Counted from the first letter of the stretch, positions 14,773 to 21,772 are shown. The stretch: DNA of 22,314 nt from an uncultured Campylobacter sp. (GCF_937997405.1 NZ_CALKTL010000138.1:1-22314); one strand, 5' to 3'. Translations and numbers: made by a program. The notes: generated by a model from the letters alone, not told the origin.

Positions 14773-15265
14773 TCTCGCGCTTTTGGTATTTAAGGACGCT
14801 TGCTTTGCCGCTGCGGCGGGGCTCGGGTTTGCGTATGCGTGCATGCCGCCTAAAAAGACGCTCGCCTTCTCGGCGCTGCTTGCGGCGGTTGCGCATTCGT
14901 GCAGGTTTTTGCTGATACAGAGCCAAATTTTTTCGATCGCCGCCGCGACGCTTTTTGCGTCGTTTCTGATCGGTGTTTTGGGGATGCTTTGCGCCAAGCG
15001 CCTCAAGGTGCCCGCAGAGATTATCGCCTTTCCTGCGCTGCTTCCGATGATACCTGGCATCTACGCCTACAAGGCGGTTTTGGCGCTGTTTTCTTATATC
15101 AGAGCCGCGGGCGCAGAGCATAAACTCGCCCACCTCATCTCGTTTTTCGATAACGCCCTCGCCACGATCTCGATCTCGCTGGCGCTCGGCACGGGTGTCT
15201 CGATAACACTGCTAATTTTCTACGAGCAGTCCTTGATGATCACTCGCGGCGCAAGAGGCAAATAG
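14765..15265 (+). CDS. Threonine/serine exporter ThrE-type, C-terminal subunit (DUF3815, YjjB-like)
   Basis: A 166-residue hydrophobic protein with about four or five spans and the family-typical stretch LKVPAEIIAFPALLPMIPG (about 79-97), followed by YAYKAVLALFSY. In this family the DUF1212 and DUF3815 halves are either fused or, as here, two adjacent genes. The 8-base overlap with the upstream half supports co-translation and assembly as one exporter in the inner membrane. Confidence 0.85.
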   Translation: MFDLALLVFKDACFAAAAGLGFAYACMPPKKTLAFSALLAAVAHSCRFLLIQSQIFSIAAATLFASFLIGVLGMLCAKRLKVPAEIIAFPALLPMIPGIYAYKAVLALFSYIRAAGAEHKLAHLISFFDNALATISISLALGTGVSITLLIFYEQSLMITRGARGK

Positions 15266-15293
15266 CGCTAAATATGGGATTTTAAGCAGTCGT

Positions 15294-15354
15294 GGCGGGT
15301 AAATTTAAATTTTATCATCTTCGCTAGCGGGGTAAAATTTATAAATTTTCCGCC
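15294..15354 (+). terminator. Imperfect stem-loop after the exporter genes, possible terminator
   Basis: GGCGG (15294-15298) pairs with CCGCC (15350-15354), and the adjoining AAATTTA-type sequences can extend the stem. The element starts 28 bases after the exporter stop. No clear T-run follows, so the call is tentative. Confidence 0.3.
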
Positions 15355-15569
15355 CTTACCGCCAAAGTAAAATTTAGTTATATTCTCCATTTATCGCTCA
15401 TTATTTGATATTTGTTTTATTGTTTTCTCTTTTTTATCGTAGTAATATCCCATATAACTTAAAAGTGTATTTCTGCAGCCCAATATAATTTGTTGCATAA
15501 TTATAAGAAAGATAAATGCTATAATTAGAATGTATTAAAATACTACAAATTTCTTAGAAAGGACTTCAA
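15355..15569 (+). promoter_or_regulatory. AT-rich leader with extended -10 promoter for the zeta-like gene
   Basis: Composition drops sharply to AT-rich from about 15360. An extended -10 element TGCTATAAT is at 15517-15525, with T/A-rich sequence upstream; this fits Campylobacter housekeeping promoters, which rely on TGnTATAAT rather than a strong -35. AAAGGA (15558-15563) is 6 bases before the ATG at 15570. No small antitoxin-like ORF is visible here on either strand. Confidence 0.6.
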
Positions 15570-16583
15570 ATGGCTTTAACAGAAGAAGATATGAAAATGT
15601 GGCAGGGCGTAAGCGATCATTTGACGCGAATGGAAAACGACGCTGAATATCGCAAGGAAGTCGAAAATCAACTTTATCGCGGTGCTCCAAAAAAGAGTAT
15701 TGAAAGAATACGACAAGCAGGTATAAGAAATAGCCAATCAAAGTTAGTAAGCGCAATAAAAAAGATTGATTTCAGCTCTAATGCCGAATTGATAAAAATT
15801 CAAGACGAAGCGATTGTCCTTGCTGAAAATTCTCTAGAAAATTTTTTAAAAGAATATAATGAGCACCCTAATACCACAGGTGGTCGTTATATTTGTTCCG
15901 ATACATTCAAAGAACTTTTTCCTTGCTTTGAAGCAAAAGAAAATAGGGCTCTAGTAAATGACGCGATACATAATTCCTCCGCTGTTTTGGCGGCGACGCA
16001 GTTTGAAGAGGTTCTAAAGCGCGATGAGCCTAATAAAACCAAAGCAATTTTCATCACCGGAATTCCTGGAGCCGGAAAAACAACCTCGGTTAAAAATTTT
16101 ATGACTGATGACAAAGTTAAACTTATTTTTGAAGGGCAGTTGGCAAACCCGGCGCCGACTATCCCAAAAATAGAGCAGTGCCTACAAAAAAATTTAGACG
16201 TTACGATTGCTGCGGTGCATATAGAGCCAGAAAAAGCTTTAGACAATACTTTTAAGCGCTTTAACGAATACGGGCGCGGCGGGAGCATTGAAGTTATGTC
16301 TAGCATCCAAGGCAACTTACCGAGCGGTTTAAAAAAGTTAAAAGAGCATTTTGGGGATAAAATTAATATTATCGCCATTGATAGAAATAGCGATAAGAAT
16401 AAAATTTTAACCGACGAAAAAGAGATCTACAAACTAATCAGTATCGGCTCAAAAGAGGAAATTTTCAAACGTTTAAAAGTCAAATTAGACCAAGATTTTC
16501 AAAAAGGCAGAATCGACAAAGCTTGTTTTGCTCAGGCGAACGAAACAAAGCTAAATAAAATTATGTCTATCCGAACCCATTAA
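15570..16583 (+). CDS. Zeta-toxin-like P-loop kinase with unusual motif order
   Basis: This 337-residue protein has a Walker A loop GIPGAGKTT at 164-172 (K170), followed closely by LIFEGQ (E189) and a segment resembling the second half of zeta/PezT toxins: VHIEPEKALDNTFKRFNEYG (216-235), GLKKLKEHF and IIAIDRN. Zeta toxins phosphorylate UDP-N-acetylglucosamine and poison wall synthesis. In classical zeta the catalytic D-x-F block lies after Walker A; here a matching block, YICSDTFKELFP (108-118, D111) plus a helix, lies about 50 residues before it, and only about 17 residues separate Walker A from the EGQ strand. The N-terminal ~100 residues are helical, charged and unassigned. The gene is AT-rich unlike its neighbours, has its own promoter, and no antitoxin gene is adjacent. 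Toxicity and target are inference. Confidence 0.75.
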   Translation: MALTEEDMKMWQGVSDHLTRMENDAEYRKEVENQLYRGAPKKSIERIRQAGIRNSQSKLVSAIKKIDFSSNAELIKIQDEAIVLAENSLENFLKEYNEHPNTTGGRYICSDTFKELFPCFEAKENRALVNDAIHNSSAVLAATQFEEVLKRDEPNKTKAIFITGIPGAGKTTSVKNFMTDDKVKLIFEGQLANPAPTIPKIEQCLQKNLDVTIAAVHIEPEKALDNTFKRFNEYGRGGSIEVMSSIQGNLPSGLKKLKEHFGDKINIIAIDRNSDKNKILTDEKEIYKLISIGSKEEIFKRLKVKLDQDFQKGRIDKACFAQANETKLNKIMSIRTH

Positions 16584-16791
16584 GCCGAAATCGCAAAATT
16601 TAAAAGTGAGCTAGAGTAAAATGCACGAAGCGATATACCTCAAGACTTAATCCGCGATAATTTTAGAATGTCTCAAATATCATTAAATCAGGGCTTTTGC
16701 TTGATCTACTCTAGCAAATTTCATCTCAATGCTTTGTAGGTATTGGGCTCTCTTGCTCCGCTCGTCGCACCTCTTGCCGTGATGGTAAAAT
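16584..16791. other. Intergenic region between convergent genes with a distant inverted repeat
   Basis: GCTAGAGTA (16610-16618) and TACTCTAGC (16707-16715) are exact complements 88 bases apart. No ORF of note is present. The region separates the zeta-like gene from the convergent PepSY gene and may mark the right edge of the AT-rich acquired segment. Confidence 0.4.
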
Positions 16792-17952
16792 TTAGCTGAG
16801 CTTTTCTGACTTAAACGCCCTTTTTACCGTCATATAAAAGCCGCTAAAGATAAAAAGCGCCATACAAAGCGAAACGAGCGACCATAAAATTTTACCCGCG
16901 AGCCCAAAAAAATAGCCCGTATGCAGCTGATAGTTCGCGTCTTTAAACTCGCCCACGGTGATACCCTCCGTTTGCTTCTGCTGCGCGATTTTGCCCTCAT
17001 TTAGCTTCACGCTCGCGCCTTTTGGACGGGCTGTAGCGGGCGCATCGGGCTCGTAGTATCTGACGCCGATCTTATCTCCGGCTGCGAGCATTAGGGTAAA
17101 TTCTTTATACTCTATGCCACTTGATCTGAATATCTCATAAGCCCTCTGCGCGTCGCTAAATTTATACGTAGCGGGCTTTTTGCTCTCCTCTTTAGCAGGT
17201 GCGGCGGCGTGATCTTTAGAAGCAGCGGCTTTAGGCGCGCTAGCTTGCGGTAAATTTTGCGAACTTACGAAAAGCTTCATCACAGCATCGTTATACCAGC
17301 TATACGACCAATTAAGCCCGGTTAGGCAGATAAGTAGGTAAATCACTACACTCAGCGAGCCTAGGCTCGTATGTAGGTTATAAAAAAGAGCGTATTTTTT
17401 GAGTTTAAAATTTGGTCTTATAGCTTCGATAAATTTGCGCCTAAGCCTTGGGAAATGCAGCCATACGCCGCTTATTACGAGCAGTATCATCGCCACGACG
17501 CTCGCACCCACGATCTGTTTGCCGACCTCGGCTGCGGTTTTATTGCCACTTAGCGCTAGACCCAAATTTCGATGCAACGCCATCACCGTTAGCACAAAGC
17601 TCGTGCCGCGATCCTTGCCAATGATCTGCGCAGTGTATGGATCGACCAGATACGCATCATTTCTGTTTGCGTAAATGACGAAGGCTTCGTCATCACTTTT
17701 GGGCACGACGAGCCTTACGGGCTGCTTAGCGCCTGTTTGCTCGCTAAAGCTTTGCAGGATTTTCTCCACGCTTTGCATTTCGCCCGTTTTTTCGACCTTT
17801 TTAGAGCCCGCGTTTATTAGCGCCTCAAGCTCGTGCTGATACGACAAAATCGCGCCTGTAATGCCTATAATAAGCAGCGGGATAGAAAAAACGATCGATA
17901 AAACAAGATGGACGTTAAATAAAATTTTGTTGCGCTTAAGAAGCGAGCTCAT
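16792..17952 (-). CDS. PepSY-associated transmembrane protein, probable iron-uptake accessory
   Basis: A 386-residue inner-membrane protein of the PepSY_TM family. There are four hydrophobic segments: about 11-36 (NVHLVLSIVFSIPLLIIGI), 146-166, 193-214 and 350-376. Family-type His residues occur in FNVHLVLS, ALHRNLG, FYNLHTSLG and YQLHTGYFFG, consistent with haem or metal binding and ferric reduction. A periplasmic Ala/Pro/Lys-rich linker (about 237-262) precedes the second extracytoplasmic portion. Relatives often sit with siderophore or haem receptors; none is next door here. The ATG has AAGGA upstream, a TATAAT -10 at 18002-18007 (reverse strand) and a Fur-like box further up, so iron repression is likely. 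Confidence 0.85.
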   Translation of the reverse strand: MSSLLKRNKILFNVHLVLSIVFSIPLLIIGITGAILSYQHELEALINAGSKKVEKTGEMQSVEKILQSFSEQTGAKQPVRLVVPKSDDEAFVIYANRNDAYLVDPYTAQIIGKDRGTSFVLTVMALHRNLGLALSGNKTAAEVGKQIVGASVVAMILLVISGVWLHFPRLRRKFIEAIRPNFKLKKYALFYNLHTSLGSLSVVIYLLICLTGLNWSYSWYNDAVMKLFVSSQNLPQASAPKAAASKDHAAAPAKEESKKPATYKFSDAQRAYEIFRSSGIEYKEFTLMLAAGDKIGVRYYEPDAPATARPKGASVKLNEGKIAQQKQTEGITVGEFKDANYQLHTGYFFGLAGKILWSLVSLCMALFIFSGFYMTVKRAFKSEKLS

Positions 17953-18001
17953 TGTAGATCCTTGCGAGATGAATTTAATCTTTATTTGATTGAGGTTCGC
18001 A

Positions 18002-18044
18002 ATTATATTGTGCGATTTTAAATATTTAGATAATTATCATTAAG
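18002..18044 (-). promoter_or_regulatory. Fur-like box and -10 element of the PepSY gene
   Basis: The plus-strand TAGATAATTATCATTAAG (within 18025-18044) matches the GATAAT/ATCATTA core of Fur boxes. On the reverse strand a TATAAT -10 lies at 18002-18007, about 50 bases before the start codon, so the box would cover the -35 region. This arrangement predicts iron-dependent repression. Confidence 0.6.
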
Positions 18045-18150
18045 ATTTAAGCTGCGAAATTTAAGGCGCGTTATGGCATCACAAGAGCGCACAGGCACTT
18101 CGCGCAACGTCATAAACCGCGTACTTCAGGATCTCAAAGCCAAAATTTAA
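18034..18150 (+). pseudogene. Remnant of a Crp/Fnr-type regulator (C-terminal helix-turn-helix)
   Basis: A short open stretch ends at TAA 18148-18150. From ATG 18073 it reads 25 residues containing GTSRNVINRVLQDLKAK, which closely resembles the recognition helix and following helix of Crp/Fnr-family winged-helix domains. The upstream in-frame codons back to 18034 show no conserved sensor domain, and a stop (18031-18033) lies in the Fur-like box. The effector domain and the end of the wing are missing, so this is interpreted as a gene fragment left by deletion or recombination. The short length keeps confidence moderate. Confidence 0.5.
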
Positions 18151-18301
18151 TCCGCCTTTCGCGCGGCAAGATCACGCTAGCGAGATAAAATTCTAATCGC
18201 GATTTATAAAAAGCGCGCTTAGAATCTCGTAAATTTAGAAATTTTGCGCTAAAATTGCCAAAGACGCGAGCTTGCGTAATTTATAAAACAAGGTCATTAT
18301 T
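18151..18301 (+). promoter_or_regulatory. Upstream region of the paralogue pair with a strong inverted repeat
   Basis: Arms ATTCTAATCGCG (18190-18201) and CGCGCTTAGAAT (18214-18225) pair at 11 of 12 positions around a 12-base AT-rich loop. A TTTATAAAA-like stretch near 18280-18290 could serve as a -10, and AAGGT is 9 bases before ATG 18302. The repeat may be a terminator for transcription from upstream or an operator of the downstream genes. Confidence 0.4.
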
Positions 18302-18991
18302 ATGTCGCAAAGTATAACCGAGTTTGCTACGATAATCCTTTATGTTACGATAGGCTTTTGCCTTCTTGTTTCATTGCTTGATAAAAACAGATCATTCAAA
18401 ACCGTAGATCACGGAACTCTGTTTATCTCCACCGATCCGCTTTTAAAAATGCAGATGTTTATAATATTCCTAAGCTTCGGCGTAGTCACTCTATCCAGCT
18501 CGCACGTAGCAAAACATAACGGCGAGCCGATACCCTGCTTTTACACCCACGATAAAATTTGCTCGCAAGAGTACAAAGCGGCAGGCATAAATTTAAGATG
18601 CTTTGAAGAAGGCGATCCCAGATGCATAGACGGATATCTGCAAATAAGCGAGCCTATACTAATACTCGGCAAAATCATATCTGTCTGCGCCATAATTTTT
18701 TCTTTTGTCGTGCTAATTCAAAAAGGAATTAGAATAGATAAAAGCGGCATCTGCAAAGAATGGGAGGTTCTGCCGTTTAGGCATACGGAAAAGATATACT
18801 TTGATGAGATGAACTACGCCACATGGTTTATAAGAGGCGTAAAAATAATCAGCATACGAGGCAAAATTAGCGGCGTTAAATTCGGGGCGGGATATTTGTA
18901 TGCACAAAAGGATATAGATTTTTTGCAAAATTTTATATTAGAAAAGCTAGCTGAAATTTCAAAAGCTAAAGCAGCCGAGCAAAATGCTTGA
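18302..18991 (+). CDS. Unknown membrane protein, paralogue A
   Basis: A 229-residue protein I do not recognise. There are three hydrophobic segments (about 7-26, 50-68 and 122-142). Between the second and third is a Cys-containing extracytoplasmic loop with PCFYTHDKICSQ and CFEEGDPRCIDGYLQ. The C-terminal ~85 residues (KGIRIDKSGICKEWEVLPF to YAQKDIDFLQNFI) have the beta-rich look of a membrane-anchored PH-like domain. It aligns along its length with the next gene, so the two arose by tandem duplication. The pair is separated by 44 bases and probably co-transcribed. The extra Cys segment is absent from the second copy. Confidence 0.8.
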   Translation: MSQSITEFATIILYVTIGFCLLVSLLDKNRSFKTVDHGTLFISTDPLLKMQMFIIFLSFGVVTLSSSHVAKHNGEPIPCFYTHDKICSQEYKAAGINLRCFEEGDPRCIDGYLQISEPILILGKIISVCAIIFSFVVLIQKGIRIDKSGICKEWEVLPFRHTEKIYFDEMNYATWFIRGVKIISIRGKISGVKFGAGYLYAQKDIDFLQNFILEKLAEISKAKAAEQNA

Positions 18992-19035
18992 GCTTTTAAT
19001 TTAACGCTAAAAATATCTAAATTTAAGGTGGCGGC

Positions 19036-19662
19036 ATGATATTTTTATATTTGATATTCGGCATAAATCTTTTACTGTTTGGGCTTGCTATTTTAAAAAG
19101 CATGGTTTTTAAAAGCAAAGCCTCTTATAAAACCGTGCAAAAGGGCGCCTGGCTCATACCTCCTAGCCCCATAGCAAAAACTATGCTTATCGTGCTATTT
19201 TTATCCTGGGGTTCGTTGGTGGCGTTTGATGAGCCTTGGATAAAAACAACAAGAGGCGGAGGTAAAGTTGCATGCTTTGATGCAAACGACCCTTTATGCG
19301 TAGGCGGGTATATGCAAAGAGGCGGCGGCGAGACCGCACTCGTGATCGTAATGGGTCTTGCAATGATGTTAATTGCCATACTGCCGTTATCCGAAAAGGG
19401 CGTCATCATAGATAGCCGCACCGTAAGGAAAGAGTGGAGATTTTTATCGTTTAAATTTAGCACAAAGATCGATATAGAAAACGCCCTTACGGAGAAAGGG
19501 ATGAGGGGCGAGATGCCGATTTTGATAGTAGAAGACGGGCAAAGCGGAAAAAATTTCACGCTCTCATTCCCATACGCACAGCAAGATATAAAATTTATTG
19601 AAGCAGAGATAAGAAAGAGGCGCTATAAGATGATAAAATCAAAAGAGGCAAGAGTCCCTTAA
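19036..19662 (+). CDS. Unknown membrane protein, paralogue B
   Basis: A 208-residue homologue of the preceding gene. Matching blocks are SYKTVQKGAWLIPPSPIAK (A: SFKTVDHGTLFISTDPLLK), CFDANDPLCVGGYMQ (A: CFEEGDPRCIDGYLQ), KGVIIDSRTVRKEWRFLSF (A: KGIRIDKSGICKEWEVLPF) and YAQQDIKFIEAEI (A: YAQKDIDFLQNFI). It has a similar layout: an N-terminal span, a second span, a short loop with two cysteines, a third span near 100-120, and a C-terminal hydrophilic domain. AAGGTGG is a good ribosome site. Divergence is high, so the duplication is old. Function is unknown. Confidence 0.8.
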   Translation: MIFLYLIFGINLLLFGLAILKSMVFKSKASYKTVQKGAWLIPPSPIAKTMLIVLFLSWGSLVAFDEPWIKTTRGGGKVACFDANDPLCVGGYMQRGGGETALVIVMGLAMMLIAILPLSEKGVIIDSRTVRKEWRFLSFKFSTKIDIENALTEKGMRGEMPILIVEDGQSGKNFTLSFPYAQQDIKFIEAEIRKRRYKMIKSKEARVP

Positions 19663-20076
19663 ATCCGCGCTCAAAAAAACTATAAGCTTAAAAGGCGCGA
19701 ATGAGCGCATAAACATAGAAATTCTAAAAAAAGACAAAGAGGGCGCGGGCGATTAAATTTAGTTCCGGATGGCGCAATGATTGTGCGCGCAGTAGCTGTA
19801 AATTTATAACATGCGGCGAAGCGGCGTAATGATCGCGCGAGTAGTAGCCGTAAAATGTACGCGTAGCAAAGCGGCGGCAACAAGTGCGCGCAAGCCCAAA
19901 AAGATGAGCCCAATGCAAGCCTAAAAAGACGAGCCGAAAACTTAAAACGAGCTAGGCGCTAAAATTTAACTCGCGATCTTAAAAACCAAAATTCCAAACC
20001 GCTCCGCTAAAATTTAGCCTATTTTTTACCTAAAATTTCGTAAAATTACGACTTTAAATTTTCAAAAAGGACGCAG
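19663..20076. repeat. Gap with degenerate direct repeats
   Basis: Three diverged copies of a unit of about 50-52 bases begin at 19771 (GGCGCAATGATTGTGCGCGC), 19823 (GGCGTAATGATCGCGCGAG) and 19873 (GGCGGCAACAAGTGCGCGC). A 25-base unit is then repeated at 19890 (GCAAGCCCAAAAAGATGAGC) and 19915 (GCAAGCCTAAAAAGACGAGC). No convincing gene is present; short reverse-strand frames reflect the repeats. The last 60 bases are AT-rich and carry AAAGGA for the transporter gene. Confidence 0.5.
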
Positions 20077-20970
20077 ATGAATAAAAGTTTAGAATTTAGA
20101 GCCGATGTCGGGATGGTCTTCGTGGCGATCGCTTTTGGGCTCGGGTATCTGCCCACCTCGCAGGCGCTTGCGAGCAACAACGTCTTTGTGCTGCTATTTT
20201 GGCGCTTTTTCGCCGCGAGTATCATCGCAGGCGCGATATTTTTCCCGAAGCTCAAAGCCATAACTTCGCGCGAGATCAAGCACGGCGCGGTGCTTAGCCT
20301 GTTTTTATTCGCGGGCTTTACGTCGCAGACCTTCGCCTTTAAATTTGCGCAAAGCTCCTCCGTAGCGTTCATTATCGGCCTAAACGTCGCGCTCGTGCCC
20401 TTCATCGCCGCGGCGCTGTTTAGACATAAAATTTACTCCTACGCCTACGCGGGCATCGCGCTTGCGGTCATTGGCCTCTATCTCATCGGCGACACGCAGC
20501 TAGGCCTCGGCAAGGGCGAAGCGCTGGCGCTAGTCTGCGCGTGCGCGTATTCGTTTCACATCGTGCTGACCAACCGCTTCGTGCAAAGCTGCGACGTAGC
20601 GGGCATCGCCTACGTACAGATCCTCTGCCTAAGCGCGCTTTGCTGCTTTGCGGCGATCTTTTTTGAAAGAGTCAGCATCGTGCCGGTGATGGATAAAAGC
20701 TTTTTCGTCGCGATGGCGGTGATCTGCCTGCTGGGAACGGTTTTTGGCTTTTTTGCGCAGGCTTTGATGCAAAAATACACGACGCCCGTAAAAACTGCTC
20801 TGTTTTTCACGCTCGAGCCCGTAACGGCGGGCATTATGGGCGTATTCGTGGGCGGCGAGAGGCTAAGCGCGATGCAAATTTTAGGCGCGGCGCTCATCCT
20901 ATCTGGCGTTTTGATAAGCGAGATCGGAAGCTACCTCAGCGCAAAACGGAGCAGATCTGCAGAGACCTGA
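20077..20970 (+). CDS. EamA/DMT-family transporter
   Basis: A 297-residue inner-membrane protein with about ten hydrophobic spans arranged as two EamA repeats (about 10-137 and 150-288). The family end pattern is visible: GTVFGFFAQALMQKYTTPVK, then ALFFTLEPVTAGIMGV and QILGAALILSGVLISE. DMT transporters move amino acids, metabolites or drugs; the substrate cannot be read from the sequence. AAAGGA lies 6 bases before the ATG. It stands alone, with repeat-rich gaps on both sides. Confidence 0.9.
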   Translation: MNKSLEFRADVGMVFVAIAFGLGYLPTSQALASNNVFVLLFWRFFAASIIAGAIFFPKLKAITSREIKHGAVLSLFLFAGFTSQTFAFKFAQSSSVAFIIGLNVALVPFIAAALFRHKIYSYAYAGIALAVIGLYLIGDTQLGLGKGEALALVCACAYSFHIVLTNRFVQSCDVAGIAYVQILCLSALCCFAAIFFERVSIVPVMDKSFFVAMAVICLLGTVFGFFAQALMQKYTTPVKTALFFTLEPVTAGIMGVFVGGERLSAMQILGAALILSGVLISEIGSYLSAKRSRSAET

Positions 20971-21214
20971 TTTTGCGGCGGCGCAAATTCCATAAATTCC
21001 ATGCCGCGTGGAATTTTGCGTCGTAAAATTCCGTGCTGCATAAATTTGCACGCAAAATTCCATGCCGTATAAAATTCTACGCCTTTAAAATTCCGCAACA
21101 AAATTTCGTATTAAAATTTACCCAGCAGGGGCGTGCGGCGAAGTTTTAGCGATAAAATTTCATTGATTAAGCGATACAATAGTAAAATAATGAAATTTTA
21201 ACAAAGGAGCCCCT
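20971..21214 (+). promoter_or_regulatory. Repeat-rich intergenic region and promoter of the VWA gene
   Basis: The word AAAATTCC recurs, often next to CATGCCG. GGAATTTTGCG (21010-21020) and CGCAAAATTCC (21051-21061) form a perfect 11-bp inverted repeat, within which GTGC and GCAC also pair. It may terminate the transporter transcript. Near the VWA gene, TACAAT (21175-21180) is a plausible -10, and AAAGGAG precedes the ATG at 21215. Confidence 0.45.
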
Positions 21215-21379
21215 ATGAAAAAAATCATCCTTCTTGTTGCCGCGCTTGCGGGCATATTGTTTGCCAAAAGCGTAGAGCTCGCCACGCCGCCCGATCATAA
21301 AGACGGCGTAAATCACCTGGAATTGGTGCTGATCTTAGATAAATCAGGCTCGATGAGCGGGCTTCTACTCCATATATAA
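21215..21379 (+). pseudogene. VWA-domain protein, truncated at the sequence junction
   Basis: The frame starts normally (AAAGGAG upstream) with a signal peptide (residues 1-18, IILLVAALAGILFA) and reaches the start of a von Willebrand factor A domain: LELVLILDKSGSMSGL, with the metal-site motif DxSxS. After Leu50 the reading changes to LLHI and stops at 21377-21379, where homologues would continue through the domain. The break coincides with a change of composition to Bacteroidetes-like DNA, so the gene is most likely cut by a contig join rather than by mutation in the organism. Confidence 0.7.
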
Positions 21380-21380
21380 T
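21362..21380. other. Apparent chimeric junction
   Basis: Left of here the DNA is Campylobacter-like (AAATTT words, VWA reading frame intact). To the right, AAATTT words vanish, G-rich purine tracts and C-ending codons appear, and the next gene is a Bacteroidetes-type lipoprotein. No integrase, transposase, terminal repeat or target duplication is visible. The exact join point is uncertain by a few tens of bases. Confidence 0.7.
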
Positions 21381-21772
21381 AGGGGGATCTCTTGGGCTAG
21401 AATGGGAGGGCATCCCCTGAGCTAAAGCACACACGTGCTACAGACCTGGGGAAGGGAGGCTAGCTAGTACCAGCGGGAAGGCTTCCCCGAAGAGAGCGGG
21501 CCGTGAGTTCGAGACCAAGCAGGCCTACCCTATCAGTATAGGAGGGGAGCACGCCTATAGCTGGCTACGCCTTCTCCTCCCAGCTTCGTGGGGAGAGAAG
21601 TCTGAGGCGGTCGGGAGGGAAGCTCTCAGCAGAGCGGGTATTCTGACCGAGGCTTGGGGGAGAAGGGGCTCTGAGTGTGACGGGGAGACGGGCGGGAGGA
21701 AGGCATGGGCGAAGGCCGTAGCGGAGCAAACTTCTATCCCTGTGGCTTAGGGCGACTCTGCCCCAGTTTCTT
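21381..21772. other. Gene-free, strongly structured stretch on the Bacteroidetes-like side
   Basis: No good reading frame is visible over about 390 bases. Many paired segments are: GGGGAT/ATCCCC (21383-21388, 21412-21417), AGCAC/GTGCT (21426-21430, 21435-21439), GGGGAAG/CTTCCCC (21448-21454, 21482-21488) and a hairpin at 21571-21600 with 11 of 12 pairs. GGGC/GCCC (21750-21753, 21760-21763) precedes a T-rich run. It could be a leader or non-coding RNA, or simply GC-rich intergenic DNA; I match it to no known RNA family. Confidence 0.35.

Noticed and set aside
21420..21445. ACACACGTGCTACA resembles a conserved 16S rRNA segment
   Set aside because: The match is only 14 bases, forms part of a local AGCAC/GTGCT hairpin, and the flanks do not continue as rRNA.
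21500..21525. GAGTTCGAGACC looks like a tRNA T-arm
   Set aside because: The flanking bases do not form the 5-bp T stem and no acceptor or anticodon arm can be assembled around it.
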